NCBI GenBank assembly: GCA_020161775.1 | Contig: JAIUOW010000002.1 | Coordinates: forward strand, 1 to 64,000 | Direction: 5' to 3' | DNA length: 64,000 nucleotides | DNA from: Pseudomonadota bacterium | Lineage (GTDB): Bacteria > Pseudomonadota > Gammaproteobacteria > Burkholderiales > Burkholderiaceae_C | Shown: positions 40,491-51,800 of the stretch, in pieces | Position numbering within the stretch: position 1 is the stretch's first letter | Layout of the letters: each line of letters starts with the position of its first letter | The notes under the pieces: generated by a model | The model's input: the letters and a program-made list of their open reading frames with translations, nothing else | The model's database searches: none | What the model was told of the DNA's origin: nothing | Position numbers and translations under genes: made by a program

Positions 40491-41149
40491 AGCTGACGCT
40501 GTTCGACCTGGACCACACGCTGCTGTCGGGTGACAGCGACGTGCTGTGGATTGACTTCCTCATGGACCAGGGCGTGCTGGACCGCACGGCGTTTGCCGCG
40601 CGCAATGCGGACGTGGAAGCGCGCTACAAGGCGGGCACCGTCAACGCGCAGGAGTTTGCCGACTTTTACGTGGGCACACTGGGTGGCCGCACCCGGGCCC
40701 AGTGGGAGCCGCTGCGCCAGGAGTTTCTGGCCACACACATCGTGCCGCGCATTCCGCCCGCAGCCATCGCGCTGGTCAACCAGCACCTGGACGCGGGCGA
40801 CCTGGTCGTGCTGACCACGGCCACCAACCGTTTCATCACCGAGCTGACGGCGCTGTACCTTGGTATCGAACACCTGATCGCCACCGACTGTGAAGTGGCA
40901 GACGGCACCTTCACCGGCCGCACCCAGGGCACGCTGAACATGCGCGAAGGCAAGGTCACGCGGCTGCACGACTGGCTGCACGCGCGCGGCCATGCGCTGG
41001 CGCAGCTGGACAGCACCGCCTACAGCGACAGCATCAACGACTTGCCGCTGCTGTCAGCGGTGAACCACCCGGTGGCGGTGGACCCGGACGCGAAGCTGGC
41101 GCAGCAGGCGCGCGAGCGCGGTTGGCGGGTGATCCAGCTGGCGCGCTGA
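40487..41149 (+). CDS. HAD-IB family phosphatase (SerB-like)
   Basis: A 220-residue HAD hydrolase. Motif I is LTLFDLDHTLLSGDSD with the nucleophilic Asp, motif II lies in VVLTTATNRF, and motif IV in AYSDSINDLPLL. A helical cap between motifs I and II marks subfamily IB, as in phosphoserine phosphatase. The substrate is unknown. The ATGA overlap with the ALDH gene suggests co-translation, so a phosphorylated amino alcohol or hydroxy acid is conceivable. Confidence 0.85.
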   Translation: MKLTLFDLDHTLLSGDSDVLWIDFLMDQGVLDRTAFAARNADVEARYKAGTVNAQEFADFYVGTLGGRTRAQWEPLRQEFLATHIVPRIPPAAIALVNQHLDAGDLVVLTTATNRFITELTALYLGIEHLIATDCEVADGTFTGRTQGTLNMREGKVTRLHDWLHARGHALAQLDSTAYSDSINDLPLLSAVNHPVAVDPDAKLAQQARERGWRVIQLAR

Positions 41150-41162
41150 ACCTTGCGCGGCA

Positions 41163-44100
41163 TTACTTCACCAGCGCCATCAGCTTGTCAAAGCTGTTCA
41201 CCACGTCATAGCGCACGTTCTCGGGCGCGAACCTGCGGTTGATCTCGTCAAAGAACTTGCGCGCGCACGCAATCTTGGTTTCCTCGATCGGCCGCAAGTC
41301 CATGCTGGACATGGAGCCCTTGGTCTCGGCAACAAAGTACACGTGCTTGACGCTGCCTTCCTTGAACGAAATCGCCCAGTCGGGGTTGTAGTCGCCCACG
41401 GGGGTTGGGATGAAAAAGCCGCGCGGCAGCTTGGCATACACCACCACGTCGCTGCTGGTGTCCAGCTCGGTCACAAAATCGCGCTCCACCTGGGAGTCGG
41501 TGATGGCGTAGTCATAGATATGCCGGTTCAGCTTGTCGCCGGCCTTGCTGAAGTCTTGCCGCGTTTCAGCGGCCGTGAAAATCTCCAGGTCAAAGCGGTC
41601 CTGCGTGGTGTCGTAGGCCAGGTGTTCGATGATCACCGTGGCCTTCTGCTCGTTGATGAGCCGCGTGGCCTCGGCAATGAAATGCTCCGGGTTGCTGCGA
41701 AACTGCGCGAACGCGGCCGCGTTCATGCCCTTGAGCATGTCCACCACCGTGCGGCGCGTCAGCGTGGTGCCTTCGGCCAGCTTGCCCACCAGGTCGTACT
41801 GCACGCCGGACTGCACCGACAGCCGCTCGGCCTCCGTCTCCGTGGCCGTCAGCACAAACGCGTCGCCGCCCTGCAGGCCGTCATAGGTGACCTGCGCGCG
41901 CTGCTCGCCGCGCTGCACGGTGTATTGCAGCGGCGTCACGCGCAGCCCGTCCAGCGCCTGTACAGCCTTGGCGACCAGCTCGGCGGAATCAAACGACACG
42001 CTGTAGGCGGCCTTGTGGTTGATGCGATCCCACAGCGCGCGGAACTCCTGCTTGTCGAAGTTGCTGTTGCGCGGGTTGCGCTTGGGCTGGCGGTCGTTGC
42101 CGATCTGAACGCCATGCCCCTCGCTGTACACGCTGTCGATCAGCTGGAAAACCTGGGCTTCCAATGGCTTGAGCTCATCGGGCAGCGGCGCCAGCGTGCC
42201 GTCCTTGCGCGCTTGGTGGTACTTGTCGGCGATATGGCGCTTGCGATCTACGTAGCCGTTCTGGATCAGATAAAACTCGATGTCGGTGGCCTGGTCTTCG
42301 GACACTGTGGCATCACCCTGCGCGGTACGGATCACCTTGCCCAGGAAGAATGCCTTGTCGGCCACCTTCGGCCGCGCCGACAGCGAATCACTGATGTCTT
42401 TTTGCAGCGCCGCCACGAAATCCTTGTAGCTTTCGCTGGCCACCACCGTCAGCTGGTTCACTTCATGCACGGTGGCCGGGTGGTCCATGCGGTCGCCCTG
42501 CTGGTTCACGGCCAGCCGCAGGCCGCGCCCGACCTCTTGCCGGCGCGACACGGTGTTGTCACTGTGCTTGAGCGCGCAGATCACGAACACGTTGGGGTTG
42601 TCCCAGCCTTCGCGCAGCGCCGAATGCGAAAAGATGAACCGCACGGGCTCCGCCAGCGACAGTAGCTGCTCCTTGTTCTTCAGGATCAGGTCGTAGGCGT
42701 CCACGTCGTCGGCCTCGGTCGCCTTCTTGCCCATCTCGGGGTCCACCAGCCGCTTGGTCTTCTTGTCAATGGAAAAGTAGCCGCTGTGCGTGGCCGCTGC
42801 GGTAATGCGCTGCAGGTACTGGATGTACGGCGTCTCGTCCAGGCTCAGCACCTCGTTCAGATGCTGCGTGTACTCCTGCTCGAAGATGCGCGCGTACTCC
42901 CCTTTTTCATCCGGCGCGGCGTAGTCGCGGTACTTCACCACCTCGTCAATAAAGAACAGCGTCAGCACCTTCACCCCCTGCGGGTGCAGCGCTGCCTCGC
43001 GCTCGAAATGCGCCTTGATCGCCTCGCGGATCTGGATGCGGCGCAGTGACGCCTCGCTCACGTCGCCGGTCGCCTCGCCCGCGGCCAGCTCCACGCCGTT
43101 GACGAAGCTCACCGTATCGGTGACGGCATTCACGTCCGACACCACGTGCCCATGGCGGTACTGGTCCAACCCGTTGGACAACGTGAACAGATCGTCGCCC
43201 TTGCCCAGCTTGCGCATCACGCGGCGGATTTCACCGCTGGCCAGCTTCTGCTCAAACTCCACGCGCGCCACCGGTGCCGCCTTGGACACCTCGATCGCCT
43301 CCAGATACAGGTAGGCGCTGGTGCCCGCCAGCCCCTTGACGGAAATGCCGCGCACCGCGATGCGCTTGACCAGCTTCTGGTTGTAGGCGTCCAGCGCGTC
43401 CAGGCGGTACACCTTGTTGTGCGTGGTTTTGTGCGTGGCGGAGTAGCGCAGCACCATCAAAGCCTTGAATGCTTCCAGCGACTTGAGCGTCTGCGGCCCT
43501 TCCATTTTTTGCGGTTCGTCCAGAATCAGGATGGGCCGGTTGGCGCTGATCACATCGATGGGCCTGCGGCTTTGAAAGTCGTCCAGCTCCTCGTAAATGC
43601 GCAGGTTGTCCTTGCTCTTGGCGGCAAACGCCTGCACGTTGATCACCATCACATTGATGCCCGCGTCCGACGAAAAGCTTTCCAGGTGGTGCAGCTGGCG
43701 CGAGTTGTAGATGAAAAACCGCGCCTTCTTGCCGTAGGCCTCCAGAAAATGCTCGGCCGTGATCTCCAGCGACTTGGCCACACCCTCGCGGATGGCGATG
43801 CTGGGCACCACGATGATGAACTTGCTCCAGCCATAGCGCCGGTTCAGCTCGAAGATCGAGCGGATGTAGCAATACGTCTTGCCCGTGCCCGTCTCCATCT
43901 CCACGTCCAGGTTGATGGGCGCCACCTTGGTCTGCACCAGCCCGGCCGACACCGGCAGGTTCTGCTGGCGCTGCACCGTCTGCACGTTGCCCAGCACCAC
44001 GCCGGCGGGCAGCCGCAGCTCGGCATTGCGAAAACCGTCGCCGGCAAACAGGCTGCCCGTGGTGGGGCCCGCCGGGCCGGTGCGGCCCGGGTCCACGCGG

Positions 44101-44204
44101 TAGCTCACCGCGTCGGCCGTGGCCGGGGGCTGGCCGGCAAAACAGTCCACCACCGCCTGCACGGCGGCCAGCTGGTAGGCCTGGGTTTTGAACTTGAGCT
44201 TCAT
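41163..44204 (-). CDS. Type III restriction enzyme Res subunit (helicase-nuclease)
   Basis: A 1013-residue protein. The superfamily II helicase core has Walker [15 protein letters not shown] (~103-116), motif [14 protein letters not shown] (~226-237) and SATHKT. The C-terminal PD-(D/E)xK nuclease is visible as NPDWAI ... VYFVAETKG. Res subunits of type III systems translocate or diffuse on DNA and cut with a Mod partner. The likely partner is the methyltransferase two genes upstream. The start is ATG 44204 ([12 protein letters not shown]). It is separated from the AlbA_2 gene by a 157-bp AT-rich gap with repeated motifs, so it may have its own promoter. Confidence 0.93.
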   Translation of the reverse strand: MKLKFKTQAYQLAAVQAVVDCFAGQPPATADAVSYRVDPGRTGPAGPTTGSLFAGDGFRNAELRLPAGVVLGNVQTVQRQQNLPVSAGLVQTKVAPINLDVEMETGTGKTYCYIRSIFELNRRYGWSKFIIVVPSIAIREGVAKSLEITAEHFLEAYGKKARFFIYNSRQLHHLESFSSDAGINVMVINVQAFAAKSKDNLRIYEELDDFQSRRPIDVISANRPILILDEPQKMEGPQTLKSLEAFKALMVLRYSATHKTTHNKVYRLDALDAYNQKLVKRIAVRGISVKGLAGTSAYLYLEAIEVSKAAPVARVEFEQKLASGEIRRVMRKLGKGDDLFTLSNGLDQYRHGHVVSDVNAVTDTVSFVNGVELAAGEATGDVSEASLRRIQIREAIKAHFEREAALHPQGVKVLTLFFIDEVVKYRDYAAPDEKGEYARIFEQEYTQHLNEVLSLDETPYIQYLQRITAAATHSGYFSIDKKTKRLVDPEMGKKATEADDVDAYDLILKNKEQLLSLAEPVRFIFSHSALREGWDNPNVFVICALKHSDNTVSRRQEVGRGLRLAVNQQGDRMDHPATVHEVNQLTVVASESYKDFVAALQKDISDSLSARPKVADKAFFLGKVIRTAQGDATVSEDQATDIEFYLIQNGYVDRKRHIADKYHQARKDGTLAPLPDELKPLEAQVFQLIDSVYSEGHGVQIGNDRQPKRNPRNSNFDKQEFRALWDRINHKAAYSVSFDSAELVAKAVQALDGLRVTPLQYTVQRGEQRAQVTYDGLQGGDAFVLTATETEAERLSVQSGVQYDLVGKLAEGTTLTRRTVVDMLKGMNAAAFAQFRSNPEHFIAEATRLINEQKATVIIEHLAYDTTQDRFDLEIFTAAETRQDFSKAGDKLNRHIYDYAITDSQVERDFVTELDTSSDVVVYAKLPRGFFIPTPVGDYNPDWAISFKEGSVKHVYFVAETKGSMSSMDLRPIEETKIACARKFFDEINRRFAPENVRYDVVNSFDKLMALVK

Positions 44205-44215
44205 TGGCGCTGGGG

Positions 44216-44311
44216 TTCTCTGCATTTTCTCTGCAAAACGACGGCCTGGTGACCTTGCAGAGAAGCGTAAGTTATTGATTTATAAGGAATTATTCTTGCG
44301 TAGTCTCTGCA
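44216..44311. promoter_or_regulatory. Array of TCTCTGCA motifs upstream of the res gene
   Basis: TTCTCTGCA occurs at 44216-44224 and again at 44227-44235 (11 bp apart). The inverted form TGCAGAGAA is at 44256-44264 and TCTCTGCA is at 44304-44311. The surrounding gap 44205-44361 is AT-rich and contains TTATAA-type -10 candidates. The array lies 12-107 bp upstream of the res start and looks like a multi-site operator. Confidence 0.5.
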
Positions 44312-44361
44312 CTCTGCTACTTTGCTTGTGGAGTGCAAAACTCCTTTCAGGCTCCACAACA

Positions 44362-46026
44362 TCATGGGACCAACTGCCAGCTCGGCGCCACGTCGGATCC
44401 TGCATTAAAGATGGTTCCCCGCCGCCGCAGCTTGGTGAGCAGGTTGTTGATCTTCTTGAGCTTCTGCTGTTCTGACAGTGCCTCGCTGAGCTTGGGCAGC
44501 AAGAGCTGATTGATTTCTTTGCGCGACGCTTGGCCGAAACTCCGCAGATAGTCCGTCACCAGCTTGGCGTAAAACTCGTCATCCTGTGCGCGGGTGCGGA
44601 TGTATTCGGCCTGACTGGCTGTGGCCTTGGCAATGGCCGCCGAGACGTGATAGCGGGGTTTGCGCCCCTCGATCAGGTCGGCCTTGCGCAATTGTCTTGC
44701 CGTGGCATCGTCAATAGGCAGCTTCTTTTGCACGCGGTCCAGCGCCAGGATATCGCTCAGTGCCAAATCCGTCTTCTGCATCAGCAAACGGGTGTAGGTC
44801 GGGTCCACCACGCCGCCGTGGATCGTGAGCTTGACCGAGCGCCCGTCGTCCAGGTCGTAGTCCGGCATGGGGAAATACCGCCGCGCCTGCCGCGCATGCA
44901 TGTCGTGGATGCCGTAGCCCATGGTGTCGATCATGTTCAGCGCGGCCATCGCTTGCGTCAACAGCGGGTTGCGGTAGCGGCGGGGGATGGTTTTGCCCTG
45001 CACGTAATCCTCGGGCTTGCCCTCAAAAAAGCCGCCTTCGTTCTCGAACACCAGACGGTCCAGCGTTTCGGTCACCACCACGCGGCCCTGACGGGTGTAA
45101 TCCTGGTGCGCGATGCAGTTATGCAGCGCCTCCAGCACGATCTTCTGGTCGTATTTGGCGACCTCGATGGGCAACAGCTGGTCCTGCGGCAGCAGGCGCA
45201 GCTGGATGTTGCGGATGCGCTGGTACAGCCGCGTGGTGGCCAGCAAAAACGGCGGGGCGAAATGCTCATACGCCCGCTCCGGCCCCTCCAGCCGCCAGGT
45301 CAGTTGCGCCGGGTGGGGCGACAGCAGCCACACCGATTCCGCCCTGCCCAGCAGCAACAGTGCCGCCCGGGTCAATTGCCCGCGCTGGGTCAGGCGCGCG
45401 CGTTCCAGAAGGGTTTCGGTGGGCCAGCCCATGACTTCTTCAACCGTGAACCGGTTGTCATGCTTCTGCGCAAACGCTTCCTGCGCCACGCGCACGGCCT
45501 CGGTGTCCAAGTCGGCCAGCGTTGCCTCGGGCACCACCTGCGCTGTCCAGTCCTGCGGCAACGTTTGGCCCCGAATCTCGTCCTGTTTGCCCAAACCCAG
45601 CGAGGTCAGGCTCTCGCCAGCCCGGGCGTAATAGTGGCCCTTCCACGCAATGGGCAGGCCGCGCGGGGCGGCGGGCACCTCCAGCAGCAACACCCGGCCG
45701 TCGGGGTGCTGCAGCTCATGGATGTGGCGCAAGGTGGTGGACGGCGCGGCGCCTTCCGCCATCTGCATCTTCAGCGATTGCAGGCGCTCTGGCTGGGGCC
45801 GGTAGTCGGTGCCGACGACGCGCCGCGTCTTGTTGTTCACGCCAAACACCAGCCAGCCCGACTCCATCCCGCGCAAATTGGCTTCATTTGCCAGCGCGGA
45901 AAAATACTTGCCGATGTCGTCGGTGCTGAAGCCGTCGCCGGCCTGTTTGAACTCCACCACCTCGTTCTCCCAGGTGGTGATGAGCTCATTCAGCAGCCGG
46001 GTCAGCTCAGCGGCGTCCATGTGCAT
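44362..46026 (-). CDS. AlbA_2-domain ATP-binding protein
   Basis: A 554-residue protein. The AlbA_2 (Schlafen-like, divergent AAA-4) domain is N-terminal: WENEVVEFKQAGDGFSTDDI and SGWLVFGVNNKTRRVVGTDY. A GHKL-type ATP-binding region (IVLEALHNCIAHQDYTRQGR, DRLVFENEGGF) follows, with winged-helix-like C-terminal segments. These proteins are often inserted in restriction-modification loci and called transcriptional regulators or RecG-like; biochemistry is poorly known. It starts 12 bp after the mod stop (ATG 46026 or 46020), so it is co-transcribed with mod and may bind the motif array before res. Confidence 0.82.
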   Translation of the reverse strand: MHMDAAELTRLLNELITTWENEVVEFKQAGDGFSTDDIGKYFSALANEANLRGMESGWLVFGVNNKTRRVVGTDYRPQPERLQSLKMQMAEGAAPSTTLRHIHELQHPDGRVLLLEVPAAPRGLPIAWKGHYYARAGESLTSLGLGKQDEIRGQTLPQDWTAQVVPEATLADLDTEAVRVAQEAFAQKHDNRFTVEEVMGWPTETLLERARLTQRGQLTRAALLLLGRAESVWLLSPHPAQLTWRLEGPERAYEHFAPPFLLATTRLYQRIRNIQLRLLPQDQLLPIEVAKYDQKIVLEALHNCIAHQDYTRQGRVVVTETLDRLVFENEGGFFEGKPEDYVQGKTIPRRYRNPLLTQAMAALNMIDTMGYGIHDMHARQARRYFPMPDYDLDDGRSVKLTIHGGVVDPTYTRLLMQKTDLALSDILALDRVQKKLPIDDATARQLRKADLIEGRKPRYHVSAAIAKATASQAEYIRTRAQDDEFYAKLVTDYLRSFGQASRKEINQLLLPKLSEALSEQQKLKKINNLLTKLRRRGTIFNAGSDVAPSWQLVP

Positions 46027-46038
46027 GTGTACCTCAAC

Positions 46039-48144
46039 TCAGATGCACTTCACGTCCGTGCCCGGCGACAGCAGCTTGAAGATCTGCTCCACATTGATGC
46101 GGGCCGCGCTGTCGCGAAAGCCCGCGTCGCGGAACACGGCGCGCAGCGGCTTGAGCCGCGCCAGTTCTTTCACAAAAGCCTCGTCCACGCCGCCCTGCGC
46201 GTCAAAGCAGGCGGCCAGCGCGTTGCCGTCCACCAGCAGTACGTCCTTGCCCGCCACCGTCTGGCGCGTGATGGGCAGCGCCAGGTCCACGCCCCAGTCC
46301 AGCATCACCTGGAATAGCAGGTCCTCGGCCGTGCGGTCGGGCTTGATGTTGTCGGCAAACAGGTCCAGCTTGGCGCGGTCCAGCGCGTCGGGCGTGTAGT
46401 GGACGTCGGCCATGTTGGAGGTGTCGATCTTGAGGACGCGAAAGCCGATGTCGCGGCTCCAAGTAGCGCTCACATCCGCTTCCAAAACAGACCTGCCTGC
46501 ACGCCTCAATCTTTCTTTCGTGATTTCTGAGAGAGTTCTTGGTTTATGGGATTTGTCGGCCAGAGCTATAGCTGCTTGGACAGTTTTCTTCGCCGTACCT
46601 GCTGTCGATTCAAGCGCTTTGTCCAAGCTCTCTGGTAACTGCACAAGAATGTATCGATGGTTGCTTCCAAAAGCTGCATTTGCGCGCAGCACTGCATCGC
46701 CTGTGCTTCCAGAGCCAGCAAAGAAGTCAACGATGATTGCATTCCTATCTCTAGGCGTCACGTACTCGATAAGCTTTACTAGCTCCTCATGATCCTTGGG
46801 ATTGCTGAACACTTTCGCGCCCATCAGCGCGCGGAGGTATCTCACCGAAACTTGCGATTGCTTGTAAAAGTATGAGCCACGTACTTGTGTGGCTAACTCA
46901 GCCTCGTCACTTTGATCGCTGCTGTCTTGCTCGACTAATTCAGAAGTCTCGATGGCTTCTTCGGGTATCGGCCGAATATGTGCCTTTCGAAAAGGTGGCT
47001 CGGTATGGTCTTCCCGAAACTCCACTAGTCCCAACTTAATCTGCCGTTGCATTTCATCTGGAGACGCATAAATCCATCCCCTCTCGGGCACGGCGCAAGG
47101 CCGTCGAGTCACTGGATGAGGAACGTCATACTTCGGACCGTCTCCACCAGGCCAAGAGATGTCACGATCCCGCCAAGGACCGTGCTTGTCGACTCGCTTG
47201 TATCGTGCCCATCGTTTCGAAGGGTGTCCTTTGGGCAGCTCCGAATACCATCGACTTAAATGAGCTTCAATTTCTGAAAAGTCTCCGCCATAAATTTTCT
47301 TTAAGCGAAGAAATTCGTCCCAAATTTCACGAGCTCCCGGCTTCTCTTCTCTCCACAACTCACCGCGACTTTTCAAGGCGGCTAGATCTCTGGCGTATAC
47401 AAGCAAGTACTCGTGTCCAACAGAGAAGAGCTTCGCGTCGTTCTTGCGACCCTTCTCCCAAATCAGCTGGGCAACAAAGTTCTGTTCCCCGAAAACTTGA
47501 TCGCATATACGCCGCAACGAAGCTTGCTCAGCGTCATCTATGCTGATCATGATTAGTCCTTCAGAGCTCAACAACCGCTTTGCAAGCGTGAGCCGAGGAA
47601 AGATCATGCTTAGCCAGTTCGTATGAAATCTGCCGCTAGATTCTGGATTGCTAACAAGCTGTCCTCCCTCTGAATCGCGCTGTCCAGACGCTTGTTCGAA
47701 ACTCTCTGCGTCCGCCGCAAACTTGTCGCGGTAGATGAAATCGTTACCCGTGTTGTACGGCGGGTCGATATAGATCAGCTTGACTTTGCCCAGGTACGTC
47801 TCCTGCAGCAGCTTCAGCGCGTCCAGGTTGTCGCCTTCGATGAACAGGTTCTTCGTGGTGTCAAAGTCCACGCTCTCTTCGCGGCTGGGGCGCAGCGTCT
47901 TGGCGATGGGCGCGTTGGCGGTCAGCAGTGCCTCGCGCTTGCCGGGCCAGTTCAGGTGGTAGCGCTCCTGCGGGCCTTCCACCAGCGTGTCGGACAGCTC
48001 CTGGCGCAGCTGGTCAAAGTCCACGGCCAGTTGGGTCTGCCCGTCGGCGCCCTTGGCTTCCGTCACGCAGCCGGGGAACAGCGCGCGCAGGCGCGCGATG
48101 TTGTCCTGCGTGAGGTCGGGCGAATGCATCTTCAGTTTGTCCAT
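46039..48144 (-). CDS. Type III-like site-specific DNA methyltransferase (Mod)
   Basis: A 701-residue beta-class N6-adenine methyltransferase. The catalytic IYIDPPYNTGNDFIYRDKF (DPPY at 127-130) precedes the AdoMet-binding VDFFAGSGSTGDAV (DFFAGSG at 473-479). The variable region between them (~145-470) should hold the target-recognition domain. The flanks are GC-rich, but about 46460-47710 is conspicuously AT-richer with different codon use, pointing to exchange of the specificity module. Its neighbours are the DUF4391 gene 36 bp upstream, and AlbA_2 then res downstream. Confidence 0.92.
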   Translation of the reverse strand: MDKLKMHSPDLTQDNIARLRALFPGCVTEAKGADGQTQLAVDFDQLRQELSDTLVEGPQERYHLNWPGKREALLTANAPIAKTLRPSREESVDFDTTKNLFIEGDNLDALKLLQETYLGKVKLIYIDPPYNTGNDFIYRDKFAADAESFEQASGQRDSEGGQLVSNPESSGRFHTNWLSMIFPRLTLAKRLLSSEGLIMISIDDAEQASLRRICDQVFGEQNFVAQLIWEKGRKNDAKLFSVGHEYLLVYARDLAALKSRGELWREEKPGAREIWDEFLRLKKIYGGDFSEIEAHLSRWYSELPKGHPSKRWARYKRVDKHGPWRDRDISWPGGDGPKYDVPHPVTRRPCAVPERGWIYASPDEMQRQIKLGLVEFREDHTEPPFRKAHIRPIPEEAIETSELVEQDSSDQSDEAELATQVRGSYFYKQSQVSVRYLRALMGAKVFSNPKDHEELVKLIEYVTPRDRNAIIVDFFAGSGSTGDAVLRANAAFGSNHRYILVQLPESLDKALESTAGTAKKTVQAAIALADKSHKPRTLSEITKERLRRAGRSVLEADVSATWSRDIGFRVLKIDTSNMADVHYTPDALDRAKLDLFADNIKPDRTAEDLLFQVMLDWGVDLALPITRQTVAGKDVLLVDGNALAACFDAQGGVDEAFVKELARLKPLRAVFRDAGFRDSAARINVEQIFKLLSPGTDVKCI

Positions 48145-48180
48145 TGATTCTGTGTCCCTGTATTGCGCGTTGGGGTGTCT

Positions 48181-48843
48181 TCAACTCGTCAATTGCGCCA
48201 GTTCAGCCCGCAATTGTCGCAAGACGGCGTTGGCTTCCACCCGGCGGTTGAACTGGCGTTCGCGTTCCAGCTTTCGGGCAGCATGAGCCACCTCGCGTTC
48301 CTTGGCGCGCACCTGGGCCGCGCGGTCGATCAGCGCGGCCAGGGGTTCACCCTCGCGCCCCTGCAGCGGCACCAGGCGGCGCAGCAGCGCCTCGTACAGC
48401 CCGGCCAGGCTCACGGCCACGGGCAGCGGCTCGCGCGTGGCATCTGCGGGCAGCCAGGGGCTGGTGAAGTGGTCCGACGCCTGCCAGCGCGTGGCGTCCG
48501 CTGTGGCGGGCCGCTTCCACGCGGCGCTGACGCGGCGGCGGTCGCCCCACACCAGCTCAAACACGATGGGAAAGGGCACGGCGCCGTCGATGCAGCGCAG
48601 CACCTGGGCGTCCAGCTCGGGGGTTTTCAGGTGCAGGGTGAAGATCTGGATTTCCGGCACGTCAGTGCTGGCGGGCAGGTTGATGGTCTCGGGCGCCAGC
48701 TTGTACTGCCACACGATCTGTTCCACCTGCGCCACAAACAGCGCGCGCAGTCGGCTGCCGGCGCCGCTGTGTTCGTACAGCTTGTTTTTGGGCAAGGCGC
48801 GGCCATAGGCCGCCTGGGGCGGGTACTGAATCAACGCGCTCAT
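48181..48843 (-). CDS. DUF4391-domain protein
   Basis: A 220-residue protein of unknown function. MSALIQYPPQAAYGRALPKN then KLYEHSGAGSRLRALFVAQV and EQIVWQYKLAPETINLP are typical of DUF4391. The C-terminal third is predicted helical or coiled-coil (AAQVRAKEREVAHAARKLER). Members are found almost only between SNF2-type helicase and methylase genes. The start overlaps the helicase stop by ATGA, so the two are translated together; a role as adaptor or complex subunit is inferred. Confidence 0.85.
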   Translation of the reverse strand: MSALIQYPPQAAYGRALPKNKLYEHSGAGSRLRALFVAQVEQIVWQYKLAPETINLPASTDVPEIQIFTLHLKTPELDAQVLRCIDGAVPFPIVFELVWGDRRRVSAAWKRPATADATRWQASDHFTSPWLPADATREPLPVAVSLAGLYEALLRRLVPLQGREGEPLAALIDRAAQVRAKEREVAHAARKLERERQFNRRVEANAVLRQLRAELAQLTS

Positions 48844-51800
48844 GCCGCGCCCTGGATCACCAGGAAGGTGATGAGCTCAAAGTCGTCCAGCCCCGGCACG
48901 TCGTTCACCAGCGCGCTGGTGCGGCCGGGGGTGAACAGGCTGTCCAGGTCTTTTTCTTCCTTCACGTCCAGCATGGCGCGGATTGCCTGGCTCAGCAGGG
49001 TGGAGTAGTCGCCCATGCGCCGGCCTTCGTCGGTGGTCTGGTTGAACCGGCGGCACACGTCGGCCAGCGGTTCGGCCCGACCCTTGCAGGCGGCGCGCGC
49101 CAGGTCCAGCAGCCGTTTCACTTGCGTGTGGTCGTGCACCACCTGGCCTTGTTGGTTTACATAGATCAGGTAATAGGGGTGCAGGCGGTTGTGCTGCGGC
49201 AGATGGGCGGCATGGTTGATGCCGGGGTGGCGGTTGCGCAGGGTAAAGATCACGCCGGGGTACAGCCCGGCGTCGGGCTGGGCCGGCACCACGGCGTGCA
49301 GGCCGTTGGGCATGCGGTCCAGCTCGCCGTGGGCCTTGACGTGGTTCAGCAGGTCCATGCGAAAGTCGTTCAGCCCCAGGTCGGTGATGGACACGCCGGT
49401 TTTCAGGTCTTCCAGCTCGATCACTTCGGTCTGCAGGCGGCGCAGCTGTTCCTTGCGGTAGGCCACGTCATTGGCCTGGGCAGACAGCACGTTGTCGTCG
49501 CCGGTGGCTGTCACGTCGGCGATCATCATGCGGCTTTCGACCCGGTCCTTGAGGTTGATGTATTCGTCCAGCGAGATGTCGGGCCAGTAGTTCACCAGCT
49601 GGATGCTGTCGTTGGGCGAGCCGATGCGGTCCACGCGGCCAAAGCGCTGGATGATGCGCACCGGGTTCCAGTGGATGTCGTAGTTGATGACGTAGTCGCA
49701 GTCCTGCAGGTTCTGGCCTTCGGAGATGCAGTCGGTGCCGATCAGCAGGTCCACCTCGGCGGGTTCATGCGGCAGCACCAGCGCCTTGTCTTTGGAGCGG
49801 GGCGAGAACAGCGTCAGCAGCGACTGGAAGTCATACCCCCGCCCGACTGTGGACTGGGGCTCGCCCTGGCCCGTGACGCGGGCGCTGTGCAGGCCCTGCG
49901 TGCGCAGCACGGGCGCCAGGTGTTCGTACAGGTAATTGGCTGTGTCGGCAAACGCGGTGAACAGCAGCACTTTGCGGTTGCCGGGGTTGATGGGCTGCGC
50001 CAGCTTGGTCAGGATGTGGCCCTTCAGGTGCTGGAGCTTGGCGTCATGCTCGGGCGTGACGCGGTGCATGTCGGTCAGCAGCCGGTCGATGATCCGCAGG
50101 TCGTGGCGCAGCTGGCGTTCCCACGACGGCAGGTCCATGTCGGCCAGACTGATCTTGACCTTGCCGCCGATCTGGTCGTCGGCCGAAAACGGCAGTTCGT
50201 CTTCTTCGGGGTCCAGATCGGCCAGCGCGTCGGTCAGGTCCGTCACTTCACCACCGGTGCCCGCGGGCAGGCCGCCCTGTTGGAAGGCGGCGATGCGCGC
50301 CAGCGTGCCCGTGTGGTTGTCGTGCAGCAGTTGCAGCGTCATGCGAAAGGCATGCACCGAGCTTTCCAGCCGCTTGAGCAGGTTGGTGACCATCAGGGCC
50401 TGCAGGCTCTTTTCGCGGTCCACCTGCTTGAAGGTGCCGCCGCCACCCGCCACCTGGGTGTCGTACAGCTCTTCGTACTTGCGCCGGCGGCTGGGCAGGA
50501 TGTAGCTCAGCGGCGCATAGACGGCCAGCCGCAGCCCCGACAGTTCGTCATAGATGCCGTTGAAGGACATGACGTCGGGCAGCGTCGTCAGTGCGCAATG
50601 GAATGACAGCGGCTTGCGCCGGTCCGGAAAGCGGCCGATGTCTTTGGTGTCGTAGAAGGTCTGGATGTGCTTGCGCGATCGGGCAATCGTCACGCTGTCC
50701 AGCAGCTCGAAGAAGTCGAAGTCCAGCGCGTCCAGGATGGCGCGGGCCGTGCGCGCTTCGGGCGGCAGCCGCGACCATGCATTGAACGCGGCCTGTGCCG
50801 CGCGAAAGATTTCCTCCACCGACCGGCCGGTCCGCAGCTTGCGGCTCAGGGTGTCGGATTCACCTTCGTAGGCCAGCGCCAGCTGGTTGCGCAGGTCGTT
50901 GAAGCGGTTGTTGACCGGCGTGGCCGACAGCATCAGCACCTTGGTCTTCACGCCTTGCTTGATGACCTTGTTCATCAGGCGCTGGTAGCGCGTCTCGCGC
51001 TCCTTGAAGGCGTCGTTGTTGCGGAAGTTGTGCGATTCGTCAATGACCACCAGGTCGTAGTTGCCCCAGTTGATGCGGTTCAGCGATGTGCCGAAGGATT
51101 CGCCGCTGGTGCGGCTCAGGTCGGTGTGGCACAGAACTTCGTAGCCGAAACGGTCCTTGGCAAAGATGTTGGTGGTGAGGTTGCGGTTGTAGTTGAGCCA
51201 GTTGTCGGCCAGCTTCTTGGGGCACAGCACCAGCACGCGGCTGTTGCGCAGCTCGTAGTACTTGATGACGGCCAGCGCGGTAAAGGTTTTGCCCAGGCCC
51301 ACGCTGTCGGCCAGGATGCAGCCGTTGTAGGTCTCCAGCTTGTTGATGATGCCGGTGGCCGCGTCTTTCTGGAAGTTGAACAGCTTGTTCCAAATCAGCG
51401 TGTCCTGGTAGCCGGTGCGCTCGTTGGGCAGCACGTCCTCGCTCAGGTCTTGCAGAAATTCGCTGAAGATGTTGTAGAGCATCAGGAAGTAGATGCTCTC
51501 GGGCGAGTTTTCCTGATAGACCGATGCGATGTGGTCGCAGACCTGGGCCGTCACGTCGTCCAGCTTTTCGGCGTCGTTCCAGATCAGGTTGAACAGGTTG
51601 AGATAGTAGGCGGCGTACTGGGGCTCATCCACCTTCTGCACGATGTTGGACACCGCGTTGCCGCGCTGGTAACCCAGGTCCACCGCGGTGAAGCCATGCA
51701 GCGGTGTGTAGATGTTCTCTGCGCCGCCGGCCTGCACGCCGGCAAACTGCTGCATGGGCGCCTTGCTGCGGTTGCTTTTGAAGGTGGCCTTGCGCCGCAT

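Noticed and set aside
44530-46317. 595-codon plus-strand open frame opposite the AlbA_2 gene
   Set aside because: Shadow frame; the minus strand has intact AlbA_2 and GHKL motifs.
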